Assembly (NCBI GenBank): GCA_043228905.1
Contig: JBHGNT010000004.1
Coordinates: 5,084,001 to 5,148,000 of the forward strand
Direction of reading: 5' to 3'
Length of the DNA stretch: 64,000 nt
DNA from: Azolla caroliniana
Taxonomy: Eukaryota; Polypodiophyta
Both the position numbers and the translations under genes were made by a program. Below, piece by piece: positions 56,187 to 64,000 of this stretch (within the stretch, counting starts at the first letter, position 1; the number at the start of each line of letters is the position of its first letter). The notes under the pieces are model-generated. The model searched no databases and was not told the DNA's origin. It worked only from the letters and a program-made list of their open reading frames with translations.

Positions 56187-56882
56187 TCAGAGGAATTCGA
56201 TGAGATGGTGATATACGGAGGATGTGAGCTGCGAGATGGAGCAGGTGCCACGGGCGCCCTTGAAATGGCCGGTCCCGCCCACCACAGCAAGCGTGGATGG
56301 CGCGTTCAGCACTATCCCTTGAATGCTCAGCGTCCCATTCACCCCTGTCTCAGGATTAGTGTACTGGAGGACCTCCACCTCCACCAGGAAGCTCTGCCCG
56401 CTCACATACCCTGATTGCAGGGTATAGCCCCTCATCACGCCCACCGCGGTCGAGCTCTCCATGTCCTCCCCGTCCGTCACGTTGAATGCGAAGAGCTGCA
56501 TCGTCCCGAAGGATGCCGATTTGCTGGAATTCACGGGAGGCAGGAGGCCGGCCAGATTCGCAGCCCCTGGCTGCACATGGACATAATACTGGAGTGTCGT
56601 GCTGCCCAATCCCGAGCTAGATGTCGGTGATGAAGTCGTGCCGGCCGAGTTGCTAGTGCTGCTACTACTAGTGGTGCCTGATTGCTGCTGTAGGTTCAAG
56701 GGGCTGAATGGTGTGGGGACGAATGTGAGGGCGGCCGCGAGCACAAGGAGGAGGAGGAGCACGACGGCGACCGCCGTAAGGAGTGCCTGGACAATCATGG
56801 TGTTCCACCTCGTGCCGCTCTGGAATATTGTGGACTGCCTCGATAGCGTGGGCAGTCTAGAGTTGGAATTGGGTGTCGGCAT
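56187..56882 (-). CDS. membrane-anchored dirigent-domain protein, copy 2
   Basis: 231 residues with the same layout as copy 1 at 14633: hydrophobic segment about 30-54, Ser/Thr-rich linker, dirigent-like domain with VVGGTGHFKGARG. I count about seven substitutions between the copies, mostly in the membrane segment (MLVAA/VLAAA), beside it (FGPLN/FSPLN), and in NATDGEDMET versus NVTDGEDMES. The frame is intact, so both copies may be active. The Asn-Val-Thr still keeps the N-glycosylation pattern, which fits an extracytoplasmic domain. Its promoter has a strongly expanded TA run. Confidence 0.78.
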   Translation of the reverse strand: MPTPNSNSRLPTLSRQSTIFQSGTRWNTMIVQALLTAVAVVLLLLLVLAAALTFVPTPFSPLNLQQQSGTTSSSSTSNSAGTTSSPTSSSGLGSTTLQYYVHVQPGAANLAGLLPPVNSSKSASFGTMQLFAFNVTDGEDMESSTAVGVMRGYTLQSGYVSGQSFLVEVEVLQYTNPETGVNGTLSIQGIVLNAPSTLAVVGGTGHFKGARGTCSISQLTSSVYHHLIEFL

Positions 56883-57037
56883 GGGGTGAGGCGGGGAGCG
56901 GGACCCGGAGTTTCTCGGGGTGTCAGAATTGGAAATTCTGCCTACTACTCTGTTGGGGGAGGTTTGAATGTGATGGAGAGAATTAGGGCAGTATTGAATT
57001 GAGTGAATTCGACGGACCTGAAGAAAAGAAATTGCGC

Positions 57038-57040
<3 letters not shown>

Positions 57041-57101
<61 letters not shown>
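57041..57101. repeat. expanded (TA)n microsatellite in the promoter of dirigent copy 2
   Basis: About 30 TA units at the position where copy 1 has six (15488-15500), about 160 bp upstream of the start codon. Confidence 0.95.
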
Positions 57102-57102
<1 letters not shown>

Positions 57103-58802
57103 CCGGGTGAATACCAGGAGAAATTAGGAGAAATTTCACGCGAAGCTCGACAAATTTTGGTGAATGTTGAGGATTGAGGAATTGGACCAAACCAACGAAG
57201 AGATAGATAGAGATGCTGAGTTTGAGTGGCTTCAAGAGTGTTTGGTGTTTAAAAAGGTTGAGTTTGAGTGGGTTCAAGATTGTTTGGTGTTTAAAAAGGG
57301 GGGGTGTGACGAGTTTATCCACATTAAAAAAGAGAATGAGTCCAATCCACGTAGTTAAAAGACGGCTACAGTCCAATTCTACGTTTCTCTCTTCCTTTGC
57401 ACTCTCTCTCTCTCTCTCTCTCTCAATGTGCACGCTCATTCATTGGTAAAGTTCTTAAAGATCGAGAGTCACTACTACTCACTTTCACACGCGAAATATA
57501 TTATGTTTGGTCTCATAGGTCATATTTTACCTTTGAAGACAATAATAGGCTATCTATCAATCTTTATTTCTCTCTTGTCTTGCCTCGTATGCACTCCATG
57601 GCAAACATACTCTCATGACCACATCCCAATTCTTTTGCCCTTCAAACCATGGCTTCCATGTGAATCACGTGCTCCCTACCTCCTCCCCCTCCTCCATGCT
57701 ATCTATTTGAAAATGGAGAGTCATCTTTCCAATCCCTAATCATTAGTTCGTGTTCCTTCCATACCATCATCGTCAAGATATCTATGTGAATGTCGAAAAA
57801 ACGTCAATATGGCACAATGAAGAGAGGACATATAGAGACTTTTTCTTACCTCGTAGGCCTTGTCTCATAGATCACAATCGGTCTCTCAATGAAATGTTTC
57901 AATTCAACGTTAAAAAGATAACTACCTATTTGTCAGTGTGAAATGATTCGATTGACAACAAACTCTAGAGAATAATACAATTAGCTATCTAGTTAGCTAT
58001 CTTGTAGCTCTAATATTGTAGCTTGAGCCTTGTGGGGTAATGAGTGCAATGCTATCATGGTATCTATTACATCATAGTTTGAGATTTGGTTTATTTTGTC
58101 ACTCCACATTGTGACCGTCCTTTTGTGCATAAACTTTTTAATTGCCTTTAATATGGCTAGAGAGTTTTACCTATCAATTGGCGAACATTATTATTATTTG
58201 AAATGATGTGCTTATTTTCTGAAATGACTTCAGGACAATGTTCTCTAGACTTATTTGTCATATTATGATGGCTATGTTCATCTACCCACCCATACATTGG
58301 CATCTCACATGCCACTCATCCTCACCCATTTAACTTATGTATGGGCCTCTTTTACTACCCTTAGTTTGAATACTCTTAGTTATCATATACATATACATAC
58401 ATACATGTGTATGTGTGTGCGCACACACACACACACACATAAATATATGTTACACACATGAATAAACGTTCATATGTAAAAACCCCTACATATGAGGACA
58501 ATCACATCGCTTGAGCAATTGAAAACCCTAATCCAAACTCCTCCTAGCAGGATCAACTCACCTAGTCCTAAGAATGAAGTAGTTTCCATACATCCCTACT
58601 CAAAGGAGCCGGTCCATACATTTGATAAACTTTGATTTGCAATAGTTACTAATCATGTGTGCGCGGCACTACGTAGTCATATTTGTCCCTTGTTGACTTG
58701 TTCACTGCGGATCACATATGCCTTTCATACATATATTTTTATAATTGATTTCAACTTGGAAGGGCATTATTAGAAGATCCATTGTTTGAAAAAATAACAA
58801 CT

Positions 58803-59559
58803 ATAAAGTTACACAAAAAGTAAAGCATAATATGAGAATATATAGCATAGGTCATGAATGACCTAATGAGAAGACAATTTTTTTCCTCTTCTTTCTCAAA
58901 TGATCTAAATTAGTTAAGCTAATAGAAATTTGAATGAAGAGACCATAATCTCTTTTTCGTTACTTATTTAATGTTTAACAACCATTAAAGACCTATATAA
59001 TTAAACATTTTCTTTCTCTTTGTCGTCTAAATCAGGGCTTGAATTTGACAGGTTAGTATAAAAGTTTTTTGACGGGCATTTTTTAAAGATGTATGTCATA
59101 TGACACAAGAGTCCAAAAACTAACATGTCATTTGACATACAAATTTTAATAATGAAAGTTCTATATGATGCTTCATTGTTATACATTTCATTACTATAGA
59201 AAGTGCACAACTAAATATAACTACCTTACACAGATAATAAAATACATAAAATGAATATCATTTTAATGTTTTTACTAATAACTATGAAAAAAAAATTTAG
59301 TAAAAATTTAGTTTTCTTTTTTTTCCAAAAAAAATCTACTTCCATTAGTTAAGAAAAAGTACATAGAATAATATACAACTCATATGTTACAAGCCACTTT
59401 GCAATGGCTACAACAAAACATCATGTATAAATGAAGCAACTAAGCCTCATCACATAATTACTCGACAGACGCCCATCAACATGAGCCTCACACACCCACA
59501 TTCAGCAAAGACACCCGCCAATCACTTCACAATTCAAGCGCACCTACCTCTATGTTTGG
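58803..59559. other. AT-rich intergenic DNA, no gene recognised
   Basis: Very AT-rich, with poly-A/T runs. I see no ORF beyond 70 codons and no repeat shared with the rest of the window. Confidence 0.5.
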
Positions 59560-60471
59560 TACCCTAGGAGGGAACAACCATCGAGGAGGTTGATATATCC
59601 ACTTTGCATTGCCATCCACCATCTGTAACATCGGGGAACCTCTCCATTTTAGAAGGAAGCGGTATCTAGCTTATTCACTCGCATCAGAGGGCCCTTGAAG
59701 GCTATCAAACTTACCTCGTAGCGTAGAAATCGGATTAAACCAAATCATCATTAAACTCTCAGCCGATGGGGTTCGCTTCATGGTAAAAGACTCCTTACAC
59801 CTTGATACCCATACTTGCCAAACAGTAAGGCCATTCACTAAAATCCAAACATCTACGTATCGGTCCTATATGAAGAATGAATCTCCTTGAGTTGCAGGCT
59901 GAACTGTACCATTTGCCACCTTTAAAGAAGGGCTATTTCCATTCCACCCATGAAACCATGCAACCGAGTCAATAACTAACCAAACAACGGTTGTACTTGA
60001 TACCTAAACTTCAACCCTGCATCGAGCCAGAATTCTTAAGCTCCTCTTCCAAACTTCTTGGGCTTGTGGGCAGCTCCATAAACAATGTGCGATGTCCTCC
60101 AAACTCGCTCCACAGGCCTTGCAGTTACTCATGCCACCCCTTTTCCCCAGCCACTCTCCGGTTGGAACAGCCCGATGGGTGATTAGCCAAAAAAACACCT
60201 TGACCCTCTCGGGGAGGGAAGAGTTCCATATCATGCTCTTGGTTTTATCTACAAAGACCGAATCAACAGCTACATGGGTCCATTTGTTGGCACACTTCTC
60301 ACGATGCAAGCATAAATGCCTACCCAAGAGAGTTGAGAAGTCAAAGAAACCATGTGATTTACCTTGTTCGTCCCACCACACATATTTTGCAGGATCCCAT
60401 TCTAAACACTCAAGTGGCTTGCCTTCAACTACATACCAGATCCAATCCTCCTCAACCTCAACGACTGATGG
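59560..60471 (-). pseudogene. decayed LINE-type ORF with RT zinc-binding (zf-RVT) domain
   Basis: On the minus strand the frame from about 60460 reads VEEDWIWYVVEGKPLECLEW, WNSSLPERVKVFFWLITHRA, LGKRGGMSNCKACGASLE and IAHCLWSCPQAQEVW. The W..L...V..F.W...H, C..C and H..W.CP pattern is typical of the zinc-binding region after non-LTR reverse transcriptases. The first 11 residues of the longest ORF there come from the LTR of element G. After the stop at 60004 the frame continues with recognisable sequence (WFHGWNGNSPSLKVANG) and several stops down to about 59560. No RT domain remains in view. It could also be a domesticated fragment, but the stops argue against that. Confidence 0.65.
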
Positions 60472-60825
60472 TGTCAAGATTCGAACTCTTGACACGACCA
60501 TGTTATAATCTAGTATTATGAGTTAACCAAGATATCTAGTACTAGTTATGTATGTAATTGGTCCTTATTATTTTGCTAGCATCATGTGCATAGTTGCTCC
60601 CTTGTAGTATTTACACTTTTGCACATGCATGCATACCTACATGCTCTATTGTAGATTCACATGCGTGCAACAAGTATGCATGCCATGTAGTATAAATAGA
60701 GGAGTTCACCTTGAAGGAATTCAAGGTGAACAACACTAGTTATGGAGTCTTTCCTTTAATACTATCTTCTTTCTTGTCCATTTGGTTATCTTCTTGCTTG
60801 TCTCTTGAGTTTATGATCCGTGACA
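60472..60825 (+). repeat. 5' LTR of element G
   Basis: About 354 bp. The boundaries are inferred from the matching ends TGTCA...TGACA and from the primer region that follows. An alternative start is 60503 (TGTTAT). Its second LTR lies outside the window. Confidence 0.6.
60691..60697 (+). promoter_or_regulatory. TATA box of element G
   Basis: TATAAAT in the LTR, followed by GAGG. It predicts a transcript 5' end around 60720-60725. Confidence 0.75.
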
Positions 60826-60838
60826 GTTTGTTCACCTT
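60704..60838 (+). promoter_or_regulatory. self-priming region of element G: start-site hairpin and primer-binding site
   Basis: GTTCACCTTGA (60704-60714) and TCAAGGTGAAC (60721-60731) are perfect inverted copies around a 6-bp loop. AAGGTGAACAA (60723-60733), near the expected RNA 5' end, is fully complementary to TTGTTCACCTT (60828-60838) just after the LTR. In Tf1 the first 11 nt of the RNA fold back to an equivalent site, are cleaved and prime reverse transcription. The match here is also 11 nt. Confidence 0.7.
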
Positions 60839-60875
60839 CCCATCCTCATAGCTCTCCCTCTCATAAGCCATAGCT

Positions 60876-61892
60876 ATGTCTGACTCAACTAGTGAGTTAG
60901 GTCAAATAATGGTAGCCTTACGACAACTACAACTTGAAAATGAAGCTCTTCGAAATTCTTTACAAGAACTTCAAGTCGGTACCTCCCTATCCTCACAACC
61001 CCCGAACCCTAGTCTCCCACAACAACCTAGCCTAGAGCCTGATCTTCTACCAACATCTAGCCTAGCTTCGTCACAGTTTCTTGAGCCTAAGGTTAGCCTC
61101 CCAGAAAAATTTGATGGAACGAGGTCACGTTTCCGAGGGTTCATCAACCAAGTTCGACTTATCATTCGACTACAACCTCAACGTTATGGAGATGGTCTTC
61201 GACAAGTCGGCCTTGTGGGCACCCTTCTCTCCGGTCCGGCCCAAGCTTGGTTTGCACCATTGGTAGAAACCTCATCACCTTTATTGGAGGACTTTCCCGC
61301 CTTCCTTGCCGAGTTAGAGGCCACATTTGGAGAGACGGACCGACGACGTACAACTCTTAACAAGATTTATGCACTCGAACAAGGTTCACGTGCAGCTTCG
61401 GTCTATGCTTCCGAATTTCGACAACTAGCATGCGACGTCAATTGGGATGATCAAGCTTTAGTTGATCACTTTCGGCGCGGTCTTCGAAGCAATGTCAAGA
61501 ATCTTCTCTTAAACTTTCCGGAGCCCACCTCGTTATCCCAAGCGATTTCACAAGCAGTCCATTGTGACAATCGTCTTTTCGAATTTCGCCAAGAAGAGCG
61601 CCGGACTTGGGTTCCACCTCATTCACTTCCATGCCACGCCCCGGTCATACAACCCCAAGCATCCTCACACTCGCCTACTTCGGCAGATGCTCCTGTCCCC
61701 ATGGAAATTGATCAAGCCCGATTTCGGCCATTGACTGATGTTGAACGACAATTTCGGCGGGCTAATGGCTTGTGCATGTATTGTGGCGCGTCCGGTCATG
61801 TCGTTCGCCATTGTCCTAGGAGTACTTGCCCACAATTCCATCGAGCTAACGGACCCCAACATCCGGAAAACGACATCGTTCGGTTGCAGTAG
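60876..61892 (+). CDS. element G gag
   Basis: 338 residues. A Leu/Gln-rich N-terminal heptad segment (LGQIMVALRQLQLENEALRN) is followed by a capsid region starting VSLPEKFDGTRSRFRGFINQ and LSGPAQAWFAPLVE, and then AASVYASEFRQLACDVNW. PMEIDQARFRPLTDVERQFR precedes a single zinc knuckle, CMYCGASGHVVRHC, at residue 300. The PEKFDG...F..Q and MEID...R...E+..R...G.C.YCG patterns are the hallmark of sushi/Tcn1-type gags rather than of the common plant chromoviruses. No stop inside. Pol follows in the -1 frame with a 43-bp overlap. Confidence 0.88.
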   Translation: MSDSTSELGQIMVALRQLQLENEALRNSLQELQVGTSLSSQPPNPSLPQQPSLEPDLLPTSSLASSQFLEPKVSLPEKFDGTRSRFRGFINQVRLIIRLQPQRYGDGLRQVGLVGTLLSGPAQAWFAPLVETSSPLLEDFPAFLAELEATFGETDRRRTTLNKIYALEQGSRAASVYASEFRQLACDVNWDDQALVDHFRRGLRSNVKNLLLNFPEPTSLSQAISQAVHCDNRLFEFRQEERRTWVPPHSLPCHAPVIQPQASSHSPTSADAPVPMEIDQARFRPLTDVERQFRRANGLCMYCGASGHVVRHCPRSTCPQFHRANGPQHPENDIVRLQ

Positions 61893-64000
61893 GAGCCATG
61901 CAACTGGACATCTCCCGTCGCCCACATTCTCTTGGTTCCATTGCCGGACCATCAGGCAATTTCACATTGGAGGTATGGCTTTCGTTTAACTCTAGTTCCA
62001 TTCAGTCTGTTGCTTTACTTGATTCTGGGGCATCTTCTTGCTTCATCGACGTCGCGTTTGCCCAAGCACATGGCGTACCTGTCGTTGGCCTCTCAAAACC
62101 CATTCCAGTTGAAGCCATCGACGGGTGCGTCCTCTCGTCAGGTGCAATTACTCAAGTTACAATCCCATTAGGGCTTTGGGTGGGCTCACACCAAGAGGAG
62201 GTCACCTTTTACCTCATCGCATCTCCTCGACATCCGATCGTCTTAGGACTAACGTGGTTGGAGGCGCACAATCCAATAGTGGATTGGTGCAACCGCTCGA
62301 TCACATTTAGCAAGCCAAGATGCTCGTGCAAAAGTATGAAGGTAAATTCAGTTTCCTATCCTTCGGAGACGGTCGACTCCGAATTGACTACCCCATCATC
62401 CATCCAGGATGGGTTTGTTTGTGGCGCCATTTCTAACACACTCCATGTTATTCCCGAAAAATACCAACACTTCTCCGATGTATTTGAAAAATGTAATGCT
62501 AATCGGTTGCCTGAACACCGGCTCTACGACTGTCCGATTGATCTTCAAGAAGGTGCGTGTCCACCCTTTGGTCCTCTATATGCGTTGTCTGCACCAGAGT
62601 TGAAGGCCCTTCGTGTGTATCTCGATGAGAACCTCGAGAAAGGCTTTATTCAACCTTCTAAGTCACCAGCCAGGGCCCCCATTTTATTTGTGAAGAAGAA
62701 GGACGACTCTCTACGCTTATGCGTCGACTACCGAGGTCTCAACAAACTCACTGTGCGCAACCGCTATCCGCTACCTCTGATCCCCGAACTCCTTGATCGG
62801 CTCCGAGTTGCGCGTGTCTTCTCCAAAGTTGATCTGCGTGGAGCGTACAATCTAGTACGCATCAAGCTGGGGGATGAATGGAAAACCGCATTTCGAACAC
62901 GGTATGGGCATTTCGAATACAAGGTAATGCCTTTTGGTCTTACTAACGCTCCCACAGTTTTTCAACATATGATGAACGATATTTTCCGGGAATATCTTGA
63001 TCTTTTTGTTGTCATTTACCTCGATGATATTCTCATTTTCTCGCCAAACATGGAGGAGCACACTCGCCAAGTCCGATTAGTTCTTGCCAAACTTCGCGAG
63101 CATGGCCTTTATGCCAAAGGCGAGAAATGTGAGTTCGACCGTACCTCGATCGAATTTCTGGGCTACATCATCTCGCCCACTGGCATCGCCATGGATATGA
63201 AGAAGGTCTCTGTCATTCAGGCGTGGGCGACTCCAAGGCGACTTAAAGATGTGCAATCCTTCCTCGGCTTCGCGAATTTTTACCGTCGCTTCATCAAGGG
63301 GTTTTCCACCCTAGCACAACCTCTTATCGCTCTCACCCATAAAGGCACTCCATTTTTATGGACCTCGGAGGCACAAAATGCGTTCGACTCACTCAAACAC
63401 GCATTCATCACTGCCCCGGTGCTGCTACATGCCGACCCCACAAAACCCTTCCAAGTCGAAACCGATGCCTCTGACTTTGCCATTGGCGCCATCTTATCCC
63501 AAGCAGACGACAACAACCTAATGCACCCAGTGGCTTACTATTCCCGAAAATTTATGGCATCCGAAATCAATTATCCCATTTACGACAAGGAGCTTGCTGC
63601 TATCATTGCTGCCTTTGAAGAATGGCGACCCTACTTGGCCGGCGCACAACATCGTGTCCAGGTAGTGACTGATCATAAAAATTTAGTTTATTTTTCCACC
63701 ACTCGTACTTTGAATCGAAGGCAGGCCCGTTGGTCGACATTTCTCGCCGACTACGATTTTGAGATCGTATTTCGACCTGGTGGCCAACATGGGAAGGCTG
63801 ATGCCCTTTCTCGCCGAGCTGACCTTGCACTCTGCCCTGGGGATGCTGCTTATGCTCAACAATCTAGACGTTTGTTGAAACCCGACCAATTGCATCTGTT
63901 TGCCACTTGTATGTTGCAGGATGATTCTTTACTCCAACAAATCACTGATGCATCCAAGACCGATGCGTTCGCCAACGAGATTCGAGATAGTCTGCAAAAC
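61850..64000 (+). CDS. element G pol: protease, RT, RNase H (partial, runs off the window)
   Basis: Open from just after a TAA at 61847-61849 to the window end, in the -1 frame relative to gag. Protease: VALLDSGASSCFID and HPIVLGLTWLEAHNP. RT: APILFVKKKDDSLRLCVDYR, FSKVDLRGAYNLVRI, MPFGLTNAPTVFQ and VVIYLDDILIFS. RNase H: FQVETDASDFAIGAILSQ and VVTDHKNLVYF, ending GGQHGKADALSRRAD. No stop codon in more than 700 codons, so the copy looks young. Integrase and any chromodomain would lie beyond 64000. How the frame change from gag is made is unclear; no classic slippery heptamer stands out in the overlap. Confidence 0.88.

Larger units (their letters stand above)
56008..58802. repeat. segmental duplication, copy 2 (contains dirigent copy 2)
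   Basis: Matches 14450-16990, including the dirigent gene, its promoter, the doubled GAGTTTGAGTGG phrase and about 1.5 kb of further upstream DNA. Copy 2 has about 300 bp of extra sequence, partly microsatellite. Confidence 0.87.
60472..64000 (+). mobile_element. LTR element G (Ty3/gypsy, sushi/Tcn1-like, plus strand), 3' end outside the window
   Basis: A 5' LTR (60472-60825) is followed by gag, then protease, RT and RNase H, and the reading runs off the window. There is no TGG-type tRNA primer site after the LTR. Instead TTGTTCACCTT (60828-60838) is exactly complementary to AAGGTGAACAA (60723-60733), which lies where the transcript should begin, 32 bp after the TATA box. Self-priming of this sort is known from Tf1/sushi elements. 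The gag also resembles that group. The target duplication cannot be checked here. Confidence 0.85.

Noticed and set aside
60004-60501. Intact LINE-derived gene at 60004-60501
   Set aside because: The apparent ATG and first residues come from the LTR of element G, and stops interrupt the continuing frame. A decayed fragment is the better reading.
1-64000. tRNA or rRNA genes, plastid or mitochondrial insertions
   Set aside because: I looked for tRNA-like arms and organellar genes and saw none. The tRNA-like matches are primer-binding sites of LTR elements.

Overview
This is a stretch of nuclear DNA from a land plant, most likely a flowering plant. It has spliced genes with short GT-AG introns, a plastid-type fructose-1,6-bisphosphatase, plant-only DUF1644 and dirigent-domain genes, many AT-rich microsatellites, and above all nested LTR retrotransposons. 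The sequence alone does not identify the species.

Layout. 1-2.1 kb: a diverged solo LTR (444-869), a TA microsatellite, and a ~300-bp foldback MITE-like element that ends just before a TATA box. 2.18-4.93 kb: a three-exon gene for a chloroplast type II fructose-1,6-bisphosphatase (+). 4.9-8.5 kb: AT-rich intergenic DNA. 8.6-11.0 kb: a DUF1644 zinc-binding-type gene (+) with an apparent intron in its 5' leader. 11-14.4 kb: intergenic DNA with a 3 x 211-bp tandem array and a perfect 127-bp tandem duplication. 14.6-15.3 kb and 56.2-56.9 kb: two ~97% identical membrane-anchored dirigent genes (-), remains of a tandem duplication of at least 2.5 kb.

The dirigent copies are separated by one 36.4-kb insertion (18702-55082) in a minisatellite, bounded by the target duplication AATAG. 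It is a nest of six LTR elements whose LTR ends and target duplications can be read directly. Element A (copia, -, ~3.5 kb without its guests) holds B (Ty3/gypsy chromovirus, -, TSD GCCTA) and E (copia, +, TSD GTAGG). B holds C (Ty3/gypsy, Athila/TAT-like, +, ~10.1 kb, TSD TTCGT). C holds D (GC-rich, unusual Ty3/gypsy, -, 7.1 kb, CCGG). E holds F (full-length copia, -, 5.4 kb, TSD AAGTC). LTR divergence agrees with this order: A is most diverged, E about 3%, and B, C, D and F nearly identical. A and E lack most or all of the reverse transcriptase and RNase H. B lacks most of gag. C carries two and F one nonsense mutation. D is fully open apart from a probable -1 gag-pol frameshift, and is primed by a tRNA-Trp-type site.

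58.8-60.5 kb holds AT-rich DNA and a decayed LINE-type reverse-transcriptase zinc-binding ORF (-). A seventh LTR element, G (+), is inserted there at 60472 and runs off the window. G has a sushi/Tcn1-like gag and no tRNA-type primer site. The 11 nt expected at the 5' end of its RNA are exactly complementary to the 11 nt just after its LTR, which indicates self-priming as in Tf1/sushi elements. D and G are the most unusual parts of the window.
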